Source: Treponema sp.
Lineage (GTDB): Bacteria > Spirochaetota > Spirochaetia > Treponematales > Treponemataceae
Length of the DNA stretch: 64,000 nucleotides
Direction: 5' to 3'
NCBI GenBank assembly: GCA_024400915.1
Contig: JAKSLX010000001.1
Location: 62,001-126,000, forward strand
The translations under genes were made by a program, and so were the position numbers. Position 1 is the stretch's first letter. Each line of letters opens with the position of its first letter. The notes under the pieces were generated by a model, which was given only the letters and a program-made list of their open reading frames with translations, was not told the DNA's origin and searched no databases. Shown one piece after another: positions 18,370 through 28,358 of the stretch.

Positions 18370-20418
18370 TTATATTTCAATGTTCGTATCTCTTGTAATG
18401 ATTGTCTTCTTGGCATAATTAAGCGCTGATTTTGACGCAATTATGTAGGTATTGCCTTCTGTTCTGGTTATGGCTGTATAGGCAATCTGCCGATTCAACA
18501 AAGGATGTCCTTCCTGTTCCGGGAACACAACCATTATGTTCTTATAGCCTGATCCTTGAGATTTATGGATTGTAATGGCGTAGGCAGTTTCCATTGAATC
18601 TTTCGGAAGAAGATATAAAGGGAAGAACAGAAAATCTCCACGACGGAAAATTCCAGTAATGTCCCTGGAATCAGAATCTTTGCCGGAAGCCTTCTTTTCC
18701 ACCATAAAATATTTTTGTTTGTCGTCATTAAACGAAACCACAATTCCACTGTCACCATTGTAAAGACGGAACATTTTCTGATTTTTAGTCATGATCAAAA
18801 GCTGTCCTGTAAAATACCCGTCGTCATCCTTGCTAACCTTTTTATCAGAGCATATAAGACTTGAAATTCTATCATTAAAACCTTCGACTCCAACGTTACC
18901 GTTCCTTTCTGCACAAAGGATTTTTGCTTCCATAGAAAGTTTCCACAACTCTTTTACTGCATTCAAATTCAGATTTTTCTTGTCCCCAAGTCTAGAAGCA
19001 GTAACCAAATCCTTACAAAACACATCGCACCATTTTTTTGCAATAGCTTTTACCTTTTCATTTTTAGAAGAAATCTTATCTGCATTCTGCAAGTCATAAA
19101 AGAAAACGGGATTTTTTTCACCCTCTTCCTTCTTGGTAGATCCAACGCGCTGGAATTTAAAATCATCAGTAGAATTCAGCCAAAGACCGAAGGAACTCAT
19201 ATCCCCGAATTCTTCAGAACGTTGGAATTCATTTTTAAGACTTCCAACTTGAGAATCTTCATTAAAACGGTTTGATTTAACAAGTGCCACAACACTATCT
19301 TTTCGCTTTGAAAGAAGTTCTCCCAAAACTGCACCGGCTTCAACTGAAGGCAACTGATCCTTGTCACCCAGAATAAAAACTCTGGCTGTATCAGGAATTG
19401 CTTCCAGCAGAGATTTAAAAAGATGGATGTCAATCATGCTGGATTCATCAATTACAAAAATAGAATTCTCCTCAAACTGATTTTTTCTGTTGAAAGTGAA
19501 ATCATTTTTTGAAGGATTGTAACTTAGCAAACGATGAATTGTAGAAGAATCTGTCACAGTAAGTTTTTCCACAATCTTCTGGTTTTCCGAAATCACCTGA
19601 GGTAAAAAATCCTTGAGGGAACCGGATATGCTTTCCTTCATTCGCTCTGCAGCTTTTCCGCTAGGAGCTGCAAGATAAAGATTGTAATCACAGTAAGATT
19701 TATTTGAGGCATCCTTCAATTTCAATAATTCAAAGAGAAGATAGCAGACTGCAGTAGTTTTACCAGTTCCAGGACCACCTGTCAAAATAATATTATTGTC
19801 TTTACCCAAAACAATTGCCTGAGCCTGCTCCGTATTCAATTTAATAGGTTTATTCAGATTTTTATTGAAAGTATTTTTCTCAAAATATTCTACAACGTCA
19901 TTGCATTTAGATTCAAAATCATTATTTTTCTTAGGAACAGGGAAAAGCTTTTTAATGCGGTCTTCAATGCTGAGTTTTGCAGAATAGTATTTTGTCGCAA
20001 AAAGCCATTTTTGACTTCCTATTTTTTTTACAACAAAAGGTTTTCTAGCATCATCATTTTCTTCCATATCAATGAGAAGCGAAAGTTTTCCTTCGAGAAT
20101 TCCATCAATTCCTTCATCAAAAATTGCTTTGAAATTTTCAGAAGAAATTTCACTATCTTTTTGTGAGACAAGTAAAAGCCCTTTCCATTTTTCAATCCAT
20201 TTTTCATAAAGCTGATGGGCATCCAGTGCGATACAAATATTTCCATCATCCAAAAGGGAAAAATAAATGCAGAGGACTTTAAGGATTGATGAATCTTCCG
20301 AAACCTTACCCATTTTGGCAAGCATGTTGAGAACCTTCTCCCACAATGGAAGTATTCCATTCTGAGCTTTAATTATGTCAAAAAAATCGTGGATTTTCAT
20401 ATTGCGAGTCATATTCAT
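18370..20418 (-). CDS. recD: Exodeoxyribonuclease V alpha subunit RecD
   Basis: The 5'-3' helicase subunit of RecBCD, which processes double-strand breaks for recombination. The 682-aa protein has Walker A GGPGTGKTTAV about residue 213, IDESSMID (Walker B), ILGDKDQLPSVEAGAVL, and C-terminal AITIHKSQGSGY, the standard RecD helicase set. The ATG overlaps the recB stop by four bases, with GGAGG just upstream. It is the last gene of the minus-strand corA-recD block and converges with the MATE gene. Confidence 0.95.
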   Translation of the reverse strand: MNMTRNMKIHDFFDIIKAQNGILPLWEKVLNMLAKMGKVSEDSSILKVLCIYFSLLDDGNICIALDAHQLYEKWIEKWKGLLLVSQKDSEISSENFKAIFDEGIDGILEGKLSLLIDMEENDDARKPFVVKKIGSQKWLFATKYYSAKLSIEDRIKKLFPVPKKNNDFESKCNDVVEYFEKNTFNKNLNKPIKLNTEQAQAIVLGKDNNIILTGGPGTGKTTAVCYLLFELLKLKDASNKSYCDYNLYLAAPSGKAAERMKESISGSLKDFLPQVISENQKIVEKLTVTDSSTIHRLLSYNPSKNDFTFNRKNQFEENSIFVIDESSMIDIHLFKSLLEAIPDTARVFILGDKDQLPSVEAGAVLGELLSKRKDSVVALVKSNRFNEDSQVGSLKNEFQRSEEFGDMSSFGLWLNSTDDFKFQRVGSTKKEEGEKNPVFFYDLQNADKISSKNEKVKAIAKKWCDVFCKDLVTASRLGDKKNLNLNAVKELWKLSMEAKILCAERNGNVGVEGFNDRISSLICSDKKVSKDDDGYFTGQLLIMTKNQKMFRLYNGDSGIVVSFNDDKQKYFMVEKKASGKDSDSRDITGIFRRGDFLFFPLYLLPKDSMETAYAITIHKSQGSGYKNIMVVFPEQEGHPLLNRQIAYTAITRTEGNTYIIASKSALNYAKKTIITRDTNIEI

Positions 20419-23400
20419 TTTGCCTCCGGTAATTTTTCACTGACAATTTTGTCAAAAGCAAATTCTAGGTCTTCCCAACTATTCCAGGTATGAGCGTATA
20501 TTCCGTTCTGGGTATCTGCATTCGTACCGCGAACAAAAACATAATAAATTCCGCCGAACTGTTCGTCAAAAATTTCCTTTTCTGATTTGCCTTCATTAAA
20601 CTGTTTGAGCCATTTTATCAGGCAGTAAGAATACAAAACTCTTTGAATGGAATAATGTTTATCTGTATGATTTTTTAGTTCTTCCTCGCTGGCATAGTTC
20701 TCTGGGGCCATTGAGTCGGTCTTCCAGTCCAAAACGGAATATAGCTGCATACCATTTACTTTGCGGACAAAAACCAGATCTATGAATCCGTTGAAATAAT
20801 TCCTAAGAGCTTTGGCATTATGAGGAATTTCCGGATTCATATTGAATTCCAATTCCGCAAAATGCTCATTATCCTTTAGTTCTTTCAGTGAGAACTCATT
20901 GCCGGTTGCATTATTTCCGCAGATTTCAGGAAATTTTGCACTGAGAGTATTCCAGACAATTTTGCAGGTCTGATTTAAAATCTCCTTCGTATCATCATCA
21001 TCTATATTGATTCCCTGTCCTTTGAATTTGTTTCTGATAAGCAATTCAAGCCTGCTATCTTTTTCAGACTCAGCCTGAGTAAGTTTTCCCAGCCTTTCAA
21101 ATTCAGCCATTTCAAAGGTCTGATGCACGGCTTCACCCAAAAAATTTCCTCGGGGATAATTTTCGTTGATTTTCACAAGTTTTGACTTTTCATACTTGCA
21201 AGGGACAATTTTACCGTTTCTGTCAAATTCAGAATTGTCAATTTCTGGAAGGTTATCTTCGTTCCTTTCAGTTTCCTTATTTCCATGTGAAAGATTTGAG
21301 TATGAAAATTTATGAGTATCAAGACTTTTTAATTCAGAAGAAAATTCTTCCAGTTTATTTTTCCAATTTTCTTCCGTCTCAGTTTCTTCTTCTGTTTCTG
21401 CAATATGACATAGAATATTTTTGACCCTATTTTTTGCTGCTACTGTGTCAAAATTTTCCGAAAACGAAATCTTTCTTAGATACATATCATCATTTGCAGC
21501 AGAAGATTCGAATGCAGTGTTTAAGAAATCAAAAGTAGATACCCTTCTATTTCCAGCTTCGTCTTCAATTACTTTTGCATACCATGGCAATATCATTAAG
21601 GAACTGGCACGAGTATAGGCAACATAGAAAATTCTTTTCCATTCAAGATCCTTTTCTTCCTTGGATTTATCCTCTGCTGTCGTATCTCTTTTTCCAGTAC
21701 AAGTAATATGCAGCTTATTATTTTCATCATGATATGAACAAAAACCATCTTTCATGTTTGCAGGGCCTTTTAATCCTGCAGGAGCAATTACAACAGGGAA
21801 TTCCAATCCTTTTGATGCATGGACGGTCATAATCTGAACTGCATTGAAATCAGTTCCTTTTTCCACAAGGTTTCCATCTTCTTCGTCAGCATCCAATGCT
21901 TTTTTTGAAACAAGAGAAAGATGATCAACGAGCTCTTCAATTGAACAGTTGTTCTTATAAAGATACTCGATGGAATAATCTCCAAGCTGCCTTAATTTTA
22001 CAAGGCTTGAAAGTTTATCCAGTTTTGACAGGCGCTCTTCTACTCCTGATTTTTCAAAAACCTGTTCCTGCAGCAGTGCCCATTTCCTTTTCTCGGCAAT
22101 GTTCTTCCACTGCAAGATTAGCTGACGTTCCGGGGAATCTGGAAGATCAAATTTTTCATCAGCAAGATTTTCACGTTTTACCCCAAAGAAAGAGGAATAG
22201 AGACATTCATTCAGGATTTTCCTTTTACCCGATGAAAAATCTTCTGCAGAAATAGCCTTGAACAAAGCTATCCAGTCAAGGCACTCTTTCCCTTCAAAAA
22301 GATTTGCTTCCTTGTAATGATTGTATGGGATGCCACATTGTGAAAAGACATGCTTTATTTCTTCCATTTCACTTTTTGATTTACACAGGACTGCAAAATC
22401 AGAAAATGAAACATCAGTCAGCATGAAGTTTCCATCTGAATTCTTTACGCCTTTTCTATAAACTTGTAACTTGGTTTTTTCACAATCGTAGGTACAGCAT
22501 TCTATAATCCGCTGCGCTGCAAATTTTGCAAAGTCTGGTTCTTCAAGTTTTAACGGAAGCAAATCTCCATTCTCATTCTTAATGCCAGGAATCCAGAAAG
22601 GCTGTGTTTCTTCTCCATTAAATTTTGCATTCGGTTTTACAAGTTTTTCACACTCGTTGTGGTTGTAATCTGGATGATGGGAATCTGCAAATGAAAAATG
22701 GTTACCTTTGAAAAAATCTGAATTCCCATTGTCCTTAAACATTGCATTGCAGGCGTCAATCATTCTGTTGGTGGAACGGAAATTACGGTCCAGATTGTAA
22801 GGAAAATCCGCCCGAACATCGACTGAATTGCTGTTTTTTATATCTTCAATTGCAGAGGAATAGACATTTACATCTGCACCCTGAAAAGCATAGATTGACT
22901 GCTTTGGATCTCCTACAACACAAATTGCATGACCTTCTTCTTTTTCGCAGGATTTTGTACTTTCATCGTACTTCATGAAAATACGCTTAAAAATATCCCA
23001 CTGCTTCTGATTGGTATCCTGGAATTCATCGATAATTGCATAGTTGTACTTGGCTTTAAGTTTTTCCAAAAGTTCGGAATTTGACTTACAGACGGCCTCA
23101 CGGACATTTCGAATCATGTCGTCAAAATCCTGCTTTTTATTTTCAGCCTTATACTTTACCCAGTCTTTGTAAAGTTCCGGAACCTGCTGCTCAAAAAGAA
23201 GATCTTTGAGAGTTTTAACATCAAGTAAATTTGCAACGGTTTTTATTATATCTTTTAGATTACTGAAATACCTAATTAAATCCTTAAATTCATCGCAATG
23301 TGTAGAATCCTGTTTGAAATAGTTTACAGGAAAATTCGAAGTACAAGCGGACTCCCGTGTTGAATATCCAAATTTCTCAACCTGTTCAAAAGATTTAACA

Positions 23401-24356
23401 AGTTCAGGGATTTTTTTATTAGCATTATCTTTTGCTTTTGAAAGCAAATGCTGAGATTTATTTACAGCATGCAGCAGTCCTTTCGCATCTTTTATCCTTG
23501 CAGCATATTCTTCGTATGCAGTTTGATTTTCTATCTCAGAAACAGAAATTGGAGTCGTAATGTTCCTGTCTTCTATTTTTTCTGCAAATTTTTCTATAGT
23601 CCTGATTTTCTTAATATCAAAATAACATCCATTTGACTTTCTTACAGCTGTCACAATCTCATAAACTTCCGCAGCACTAAAACGTCTTACCTCATCTTTT
23701 TCTTGTTGCGATACTGTTTTATCCAGCACAACAATATCGGCCTCTTCTTTGCCAGAAGAATTCATATAATAACTCTTCAACACCGATGCATAAGTTTTAA
23801 TCAACGAATCTTTCTTAAACTTATTGTCCTCATCTCTTTGGGATTCTGCAACATACAGATATTTTTTACAAAAGTCATCATAAGCCATGACATCGCGAAG
23901 CCATTTTTCAACAAATGCTTCTGCCTCACTTTCATCCAGCATTTCCATATCGTCGCATTGTTTTGCAGCAAACCCAAATTCTCTCAATGTCTGCTGGCAA
24001 AAGGAATGGATTGTGAAAATAGGTGCATTGTCTACAAGAGAAAGCTGTTCTTCAAAATTTTCAAGCTGTTCATCAAGGGAAAGGTATTTTCCGTTTTCGA
24101 TGACAGCACCGTCCTGTTTTTGTTTTTTAAGTTCAACAAGAACTTCTTGAATTTTAGCCCTGATTCTGTCCCTAAGTTCTCCGGCAGCTTTTTCCGTGTA
24201 GGTAACGATCAAAATGTTTTCAAGACTTCGCTTAGGTTTTAATTTTAAAAGTTCTTCAACAATAAGCTGAACCGTATGGGTTTTACCTGTTCCTGCAGAA
24301 GCTTCAATACAAATATTGTTTTCTACGTCAAATCTATCAATCTCAAATTCTGTCAT
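20415..24356 (-). CDS. recB: Exodeoxyribonuclease V beta subunit RecB
   Basis: The 3'-5' helicase-nuclease of RecBCD, 1313 aa. N-terminal motif IEASAGTGKTHTVQLI is Walker A; IIDEFQDTNQKQWDIF is motif II; GDPKQSIYAFQGADV and MTVHASKGLEFPVVIAPAG are motifs III and V; VAYTRASSLM is motif VI. The C-terminal nuclease domain shows GFIDLVF followed by VLDWKTDS, the catalytic D...DxK pattern. Initiation is placed at ATG 24356 because AGGGGG lies eight bases before it; a GTG two codons upstream is too close. recC ends 14 bases upstream. Confidence 0.95.
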   Translation of the reverse strand: MTEFEIDRFDVENNICIEASAGTGKTHTVQLIVEELLKLKPKRSLENILIVTYTEKAAGELRDRIRAKIQEVLVELKKQKQDGAVIENGKYLSLDEQLENFEEQLSLVDNAPIFTIHSFCQQTLREFGFAAKQCDDMEMLDESEAEAFVEKWLRDVMAYDDFCKKYLYVAESQRDEDNKFKKDSLIKTYASVLKSYYMNSSGKEEADIVVLDKTVSQQEKDEVRRFSAAEVYEIVTAVRKSNGCYFDIKKIRTIEKFAEKIEDRNITTPISVSEIENQTAYEEYAARIKDAKGLLHAVNKSQHLLSKAKDNANKKIPELVKSFEQVEKFGYSTRESACTSNFPVNYFKQDSTHCDEFKDLIRYFSNLKDIIKTVANLLDVKTLKDLLFEQQVPELYKDWVKYKAENKKQDFDDMIRNVREAVCKSNSELLEKLKAKYNYAIIDEFQDTNQKQWDIFKRIFMKYDESTKSCEKEEGHAICVVGDPKQSIYAFQGADVNVYSSAIEDIKNSNSVDVRADFPYNLDRNFRSTNRMIDACNAMFKDNGNSDFFKGNHFSFADSHHPDYNHNECEKLVKPNAKFNGEETQPFWIPGIKNENGDLLPLKLEEPDFAKFAAQRIIECCTYDCEKTKLQVYRKGVKNSDGNFMLTDVSFSDFAVLCKSKSEMEEIKHVFSQCGIPYNHYKEANLFEGKECLDWIALFKAISAEDFSSGKRKILNECLYSSFFGVKRENLADEKFDLPDSPERQLILQWKNIAEKRKWALLQEQVFEKSGVEERLSKLDKLSSLVKLRQLGDYSIEYLYKNNCSIEELVDHLSLVSKKALDADEEDGNLVEKGTDFNAVQIMTVHASKGLEFPVVIAPAGLKGPANMKDGFCSYHDENNKLHITCTGKRDTTAEDKSKEEKDLEWKRIFYVAYTRASSLMILPWYAKVIEDEAGNRRVSTFDFLNTAFESSAANDDMYLRKISFSENFDTVAAKNRVKNILCHIAETEEETETEENWKNKLEEFSSELKSLDTHKFSYSNLSHGNKETERNEDNLPEIDNSEFDRNGKIVPCKYEKSKLVKINENYPRGNFLGEAVHQTFEMAEFERLGKLTQAESEKDSRLELLIRNKFKGQGINIDDDDTKEILNQTCKIVWNTLSAKFPEICGNNATGNEFSLKELKDNEHFAELEFNMNPEIPHNAKALRNYFNGFIDLVFVRKVNGMQLYSVLDWKTDSMAPENYASEEELKNHTDKHYSIQRVLYSYCLIKWLKQFNEGKSEKEIFDEQFGGIYYVFVRGTNADTQNGIYAHTWNSWEDLEFAFDKIVSEKLPEAK

Positions 24357-24370
24357 ATACACTGCCCCCT

Positions 24371-27300
24371 TTACTGGGTGATTTTTACCATTCTTTCCAT
24401 GATTTCATTTGCATGCTCAAACTCGGTTCTAAAATTCTCCGGTGTAATTCCAAAATCCGTATATGGATTAAAAAGGTTTTTCTTACTGAAATATTTCAAT
24501 TCTCCCAACATAGCTGATTTATATTTTTCAAAACCATAGTCTGGATCCTGAGATTTATGTTTCATAAACAATTCAATTGAAATATTATCGCTGAATTTAT
24601 CAACGAACATCTGAGAATAAATGCATTGTAAAACACCCAAGGCATAGGACTTATTGATACTTTGCCCAGCGCAAATCGAATAAGTCTTTTTCGTGAATTT
24701 GCTAAGCAAATGAATATCAACTGAAACAAGCTCGTCATCTTCCCTTGAGGCAACCAGCAGCAAAGCCGTTAAGTAAGGATTCAGCAGATGCTTTGACTTA
24801 ATATCCTTGGACGCAACGATTTCAGCAATTTCAAGTCTTGACCCAGCCTCATTTTTTACCCAGAGGTAACCGCTTAAAGTTCCGTAAAGCATCCATGTCT
24901 TGTTCTGATCATAGATAGACTGTGTTATAGAAATGTTTTTTGTTTCATTGAATTTAAAGTATTGCGAATTTTCTGCAACACCAAAATCAATTTCTATTTC
25001 GTATTTTAGTTGCAAAAGGCTTTCTATAATTCCAGTTACTGTTCCGCATATATCTTTTCCAGAAAGCTCGCCAAAAATCCCATCTGGAACAGCAGACTCG
25101 TTATCCAGTTTTTCAAATTCTGATTTTACAAATACATCAGGAACAGTCTTCTGATCCGACTCAAAATATTTAAGGACAATTTCCTTAACAAGAACTGATT
25201 TTTTTAGATTGGAAATTTCAACTGGTTCATAAAGAGTGGCTTCTTCTTCAGTCCATTCACCATCCGAATCATCAAAAACCTGTTTCATCTGATAGACAAA
25301 TGGATTTTCTAAAAAGTTCTTCATTTTAGAAATTGAAACTCTTTCCGGAAGTACGGGAACTGCTTTGGTTTCAGATTTTTTTTCTTCATCCTGTTCATCA
25401 GTAAGGCGGAGAAAATTCCTCTTGTTTCGGAATTCCCGCTGTGTATAAAGTTCGTTCCAACCGCGTTTTTCATCAATTGAAATTCTGGACTCAAATATAT
25501 CAGTAAAATCAGAAATCTTTTGATTCGGAGATTTTATAAAATCATACAAATCTTCAATGACGGAAGAGCGGAAAAAATCTTCGTCTTTTTTAAGATTTTT
25601 ATTCACATAGCTCAGATGAAGTTCTTCACCGGCAGCCATTAACTGACACAAAAAAGCTTCTTTGTTTCTGGAAACTATATTTTCATCACCTTCCTCCGAA
25701 GCTGTTTTGGAACGCAAATCCAAAGTCTGTTCCGAATCTGTTCCTGGGAATACTGTGGAACCAAGCCCAACAATGTATACATATTTTGCAGGAATCGTTC
25801 TGTTCAAAGCAAAATTACCAAAAGTTACGCCAGCAGAAAAAAGATTGGTACTGCTGTCTTTTGAAGCCTTTGCACTGTCGCAGAGTGCAATAAAGAAACA
25901 CTTTGCATTGATTTTTTCACATCCAAAACTGAACATCAATTTTTGGTTGTGCAGTTCTTTTCTCAATTCTCTGTAGACAATAGGTTCACCCTTCAGTTCT
26001 TTTGGACATTCCTTTGGAAGATTAAGCCATGTTTCAAAAAATTCCCAGATTATATCCAGATCAAATTCTTCAAGCTCAGTTTTTTCAGAATAGACGGAAA
26101 TGAAATTCCTAAGGGATTCAACGGCATCTATAAATTTATACAGGCTGTCGGAATTCTCAGTCTCAAGATTTGAGTAAGGAATATAAACATCTTCACCGCC
26201 AGAAACATCAACAGGATTATCTGTAAGTCTTGCAAGCATTAATCTTCTGCAGATTTTTTCCCATTCATTTTTTCTGCTTGCCCTGTCGCGAAATCCATTG
26301 AGCTCTGTAACCCAGGATGACCACATCTTGATTTCATCGTCATTGAAATTTCTTGCTTCACGAACCGCCGCATTTCTCAAAAGCTTAAACAGATCTGTTC
26401 TGAAAAGAGATTTTTTCCCAAGCATGGAAACAAACACTCCGAGAGCCTCCGCAATTGCAGAAGAATCGGCAGTATAATCCGCCATGACATAAGGGATATA
26501 AGGAAAACCATTTTCATTGTAATTTTCTGTCTGTTCAAAAACCTGCTTAATTGGAACCTTGTATTCCTGAATATCGGGAGCAAGAACTACAAAATCGCTG
26601 TAGGAAACAGTTTCGCCATTCTGCTTTTTTCTGCTGATAACTGAACAGATTGAAGAATGAATTGATTCTATTTCCTTTAGCTTTGAAGGTGAACAGCAAA
26701 CTGTAAAGGAACCGTCCTTCAGTTTTGATGAAAATTCCTTCTCATTTGCTTCATCATTCTGAATCTGAGACTGAAGGATTTTTAACAGTGTTGTCCCTTT
26801 ATATTTTTCATCTTCATGAAGGTTCCGTTCTGAATTGATTTTGGAATTCTTCCACAGCGAAAGATTTTCATAGCCGCTTCTGTTCCATTTTTTTACAAGA
26901 ACATTTGAAGTTTTTGACAGTTCTCTTTCACTCGACTGAATGTAAACATTCAAGTTGCAGGCATCTGAATCAGAAAACATCGACTTCAAAAGTTCACGAT
27001 ATTCCTGACCCATACCGCTAAATCCAAAAAGGAAAATATTTTTTGCTTTTAATTTGATGTTTACGGATCCGCCATTTACCTTTTTATTTATAGCTACAAG
27101 TTCCGAAAGAGTCACATATTTTTTTGTGTATTTATCCTTCTCCGTTGCAGGAATCGAAAAATATTCTCCATTAAGCACATCCTTAAAGAGCTTTTTTTGC
27201 CAGTTTTCAATTGCAAGATTTTCAGATTCCGCTTCGTCCTTATCAAAGATAAAGAAGGGTTCTCCAGAGTTCCACTTTGCAAGAATTCCGGATTCAAAAT

Positions 27301-27778
27301 TTCTGTTTCTTGTGCTTAGATATTCTCCAAAAAGATTTGCCATCTTGCCGGCTAAATTATTAAGATGAATTTCGTTAAGGGTGCCGTCTTCATTTTCAAT
27401 GAAAGATTTTACGGAATCACTTCCGAGAGTTTCATAGTATTTTCTACCGTTCCCATCAGATTCGGAAATCAACTTCCTAACAATTCCGGCTTTTAAAATA
27501 CTGGCATCAAGGCGTTCATACCAGATTTTCGAATCACATGAAATTCCATTTGCAACAGCCTCAAAAACAAAATCTTCAAGTCTTGCTGTCCCCAGGTTCA
27601 TCAGAATGGAATCTTTTCCAGCATCCTTAATCCAGGAAAGTTTAAACCATTGTTCAACTTTAATGTCAGAAAAAATAACAAGGGGAGCGTCAAAAGGATT
27701 TCTCCAGATGTTTTTAATATCTTCAATAAGTGTTTTAAAAAGGAAATCAAGATTAATAGAATTCTTTACGGTAAGCAC
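24371..27778 (-). CDS. recC: Exodeoxyribonuclease V gamma subunit RecC
   Basis: The 1135-aa regulatory and Chi-recognition subunit of RecBCD. Overall similarity is weak, as usual for RecC. The segment VTFGNFALNRTIPAKYVYIVGLGSTVFPG corresponds to the conserved RecC region xxFCTLxPMRSIPFKxxxLLGMxxxxFPR. The size and the order recC-recB-recD fit. The start is set at GTG 27778 because GAGGAGAGG at 27794-27786 lies seven bases upstream; an in-frame TTG at 27808 would put that Shine-Dalgarno inside the gene. Which residues read Chi cannot be judged. Confidence 0.9.
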   Translation of the reverse strand: MLTVKNSINLDFLFKTLIEDIKNIWRNPFDAPLVIFSDIKVEQWFKLSWIKDAGKDSILMNLGTARLEDFVFEAVANGISCDSKIWYERLDASILKAGIVRKLISESDGNGRKYYETLGSDSVKSFIENEDGTLNEIHLNNLAGKMANLFGEYLSTRNRNFESGILAKWNSGEPFFIFDKDEAESENLAIENWQKKLFKDVLNGEYFSIPATEKDKYTKKYVTLSELVAINKKVNGGSVNIKLKAKNIFLFGFSGMGQEYRELLKSMFSDSDACNLNVYIQSSERELSKTSNVLVKKWNRSGYENLSLWKNSKINSERNLHEDEKYKGTTLLKILQSQIQNDEANEKEFSSKLKDGSFTVCCSPSKLKEIESIHSSICSVISRKKQNGETVSYSDFVVLAPDIQEYKVPIKQVFEQTENYNENGFPYIPYVMADYTADSSAIAEALGVFVSMLGKKSLFRTDLFKLLRNAAVREARNFNDDEIKMWSSWVTELNGFRDRASRKNEWEKICRRLMLARLTDNPVDVSGGEDVYIPYSNLETENSDSLYKFIDAVESLRNFISVYSEKTELEEFDLDIIWEFFETWLNLPKECPKELKGEPIVYRELRKELHNQKLMFSFGCEKINAKCFFIALCDSAKASKDSSTNLFSAGVTFGNFALNRTIPAKYVYIVGLGSTVFPGTDSEQTLDLRSKTASEEGDENIVSRNKEAFLCQLMAAGEELHLSYVNKNLKKDEDFFRSSVIEDLYDFIKSPNQKISDFTDIFESRISIDEKRGWNELYTQREFRNKRNFLRLTDEQDEEKKSETKAVPVLPERVSISKMKNFLENPFVYQMKQVFDDSDGEWTEEEATLYEPVEISNLKKSVLVKEIVLKYFESDQKTVPDVFVKSEFEKLDNESAVPDGIFGELSGKDICGTVTGIIESLLQLKYEIEIDFGVAENSQYFKFNETKNISITQSIYDQNKTWMLYGTLSGYLWVKNEAGSRLEIAEIVASKDIKSKHLLNPYLTALLLVASREDDELVSVDIHLLSKFTKKTYSICAGQSINKSYALGVLQCIYSQMFVDKFSDNISIELFMKHKSQDPDYGFEKYKSAMLGELKYFSKKNLFNPYTDFGITPENFRTEFEHANEIMERMVKITQ

Positions 27779-27828
27779 AACAGAACCTCTCCTCAAATTA
27801 TAGGACAAACATATCGTTTATGCAAAAT

Positions 27829-28344
27829 TTACAGATTTGAATTTAATTCGTCGTCTTTTACTTCAACTGGAGTAACGACTTTGAAGAGATTACAGAACTG
27901 CGATGCGGCTTTGTTGGAATAAATCATGCTGCCTGAACGTTCCACCAGCATGACTCCGGCATGAACAATGTAATTGAATGCTCCCTGTTCAGTGCGGCTG
28001 AAATCAAAGTTTCTTGCTTTTTGAATGAGGTCAAAGGGAATTTTTTCCATTAAAAATACCCTTGTAAAAAATGTAGTTTTGTTTTTTGAAATGTTTCTGA
28101 AACCAGAAAGAGCAGCTTCAGGTATTTTTTCAATTTCAGACTGAACATAATCAGCTCCAGAATTTTCCGGAATCTGAGAAAGAATAAGGACTGTTCTGGT
28201 AAGTTCCGAAGTTCCAAAAGCTTTTGTTTCTTCAACAGATTTTTCAGCAACCAGGACATAGCGTTTGCCTTCATAGTCTTCCGAAAGAATAAAGTCCCGG
28301 GAAAGTCTGTTTCTATAAAGCTCCAAGAGTTTTTCAGCTTCCAT
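27829..28344 (-). CDS. Hypothetical protein, 171 aa, upstream of recC
   Basis: I do not recognise this protein. It is a soluble-looking 171-aa product with no signal peptide or membrane helix. The first half is charged (EKLLELYRNRLSRDF, then YVLVAEKSVEETKAF). The second half alternates short helices and strands and contains GVMLVERSGSMIYSNKAASQFC, a stretch that loosely recalls a PAS-type core. It sits 50 bases upstream of recC and 14 bases downstream of the FGE-like gene on the same strand, so it is probably co-transcribed with recCBD. A link to recombination is only suggested by position. Confidence 0.65.
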   Translation of the reverse strand: MEAEKLLELYRNRLSRDFILSEDYEGKRYVLVAEKSVEETKAFGTSELTRTVLILSQIPENSGADYVQSEIEKIPEAALSGFRNISKNKTTFFTRVFLMEKIPFDLIQKARNFDFSRTEQGAFNYIVHAGVMLVERSGSMIYSNKAASQFCNLFKVVTPVEVKDDELNSNL

Positions 28345-28358
28345 TTTTTTGCAGCGCC

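Noticed and set aside
23703..24242. A 179-codon plus-strand frame
   Set aside because: Antisense to the recB helicase region; Phe/Cys-rich low-complexity composition typical of a reverse-frame shadow.
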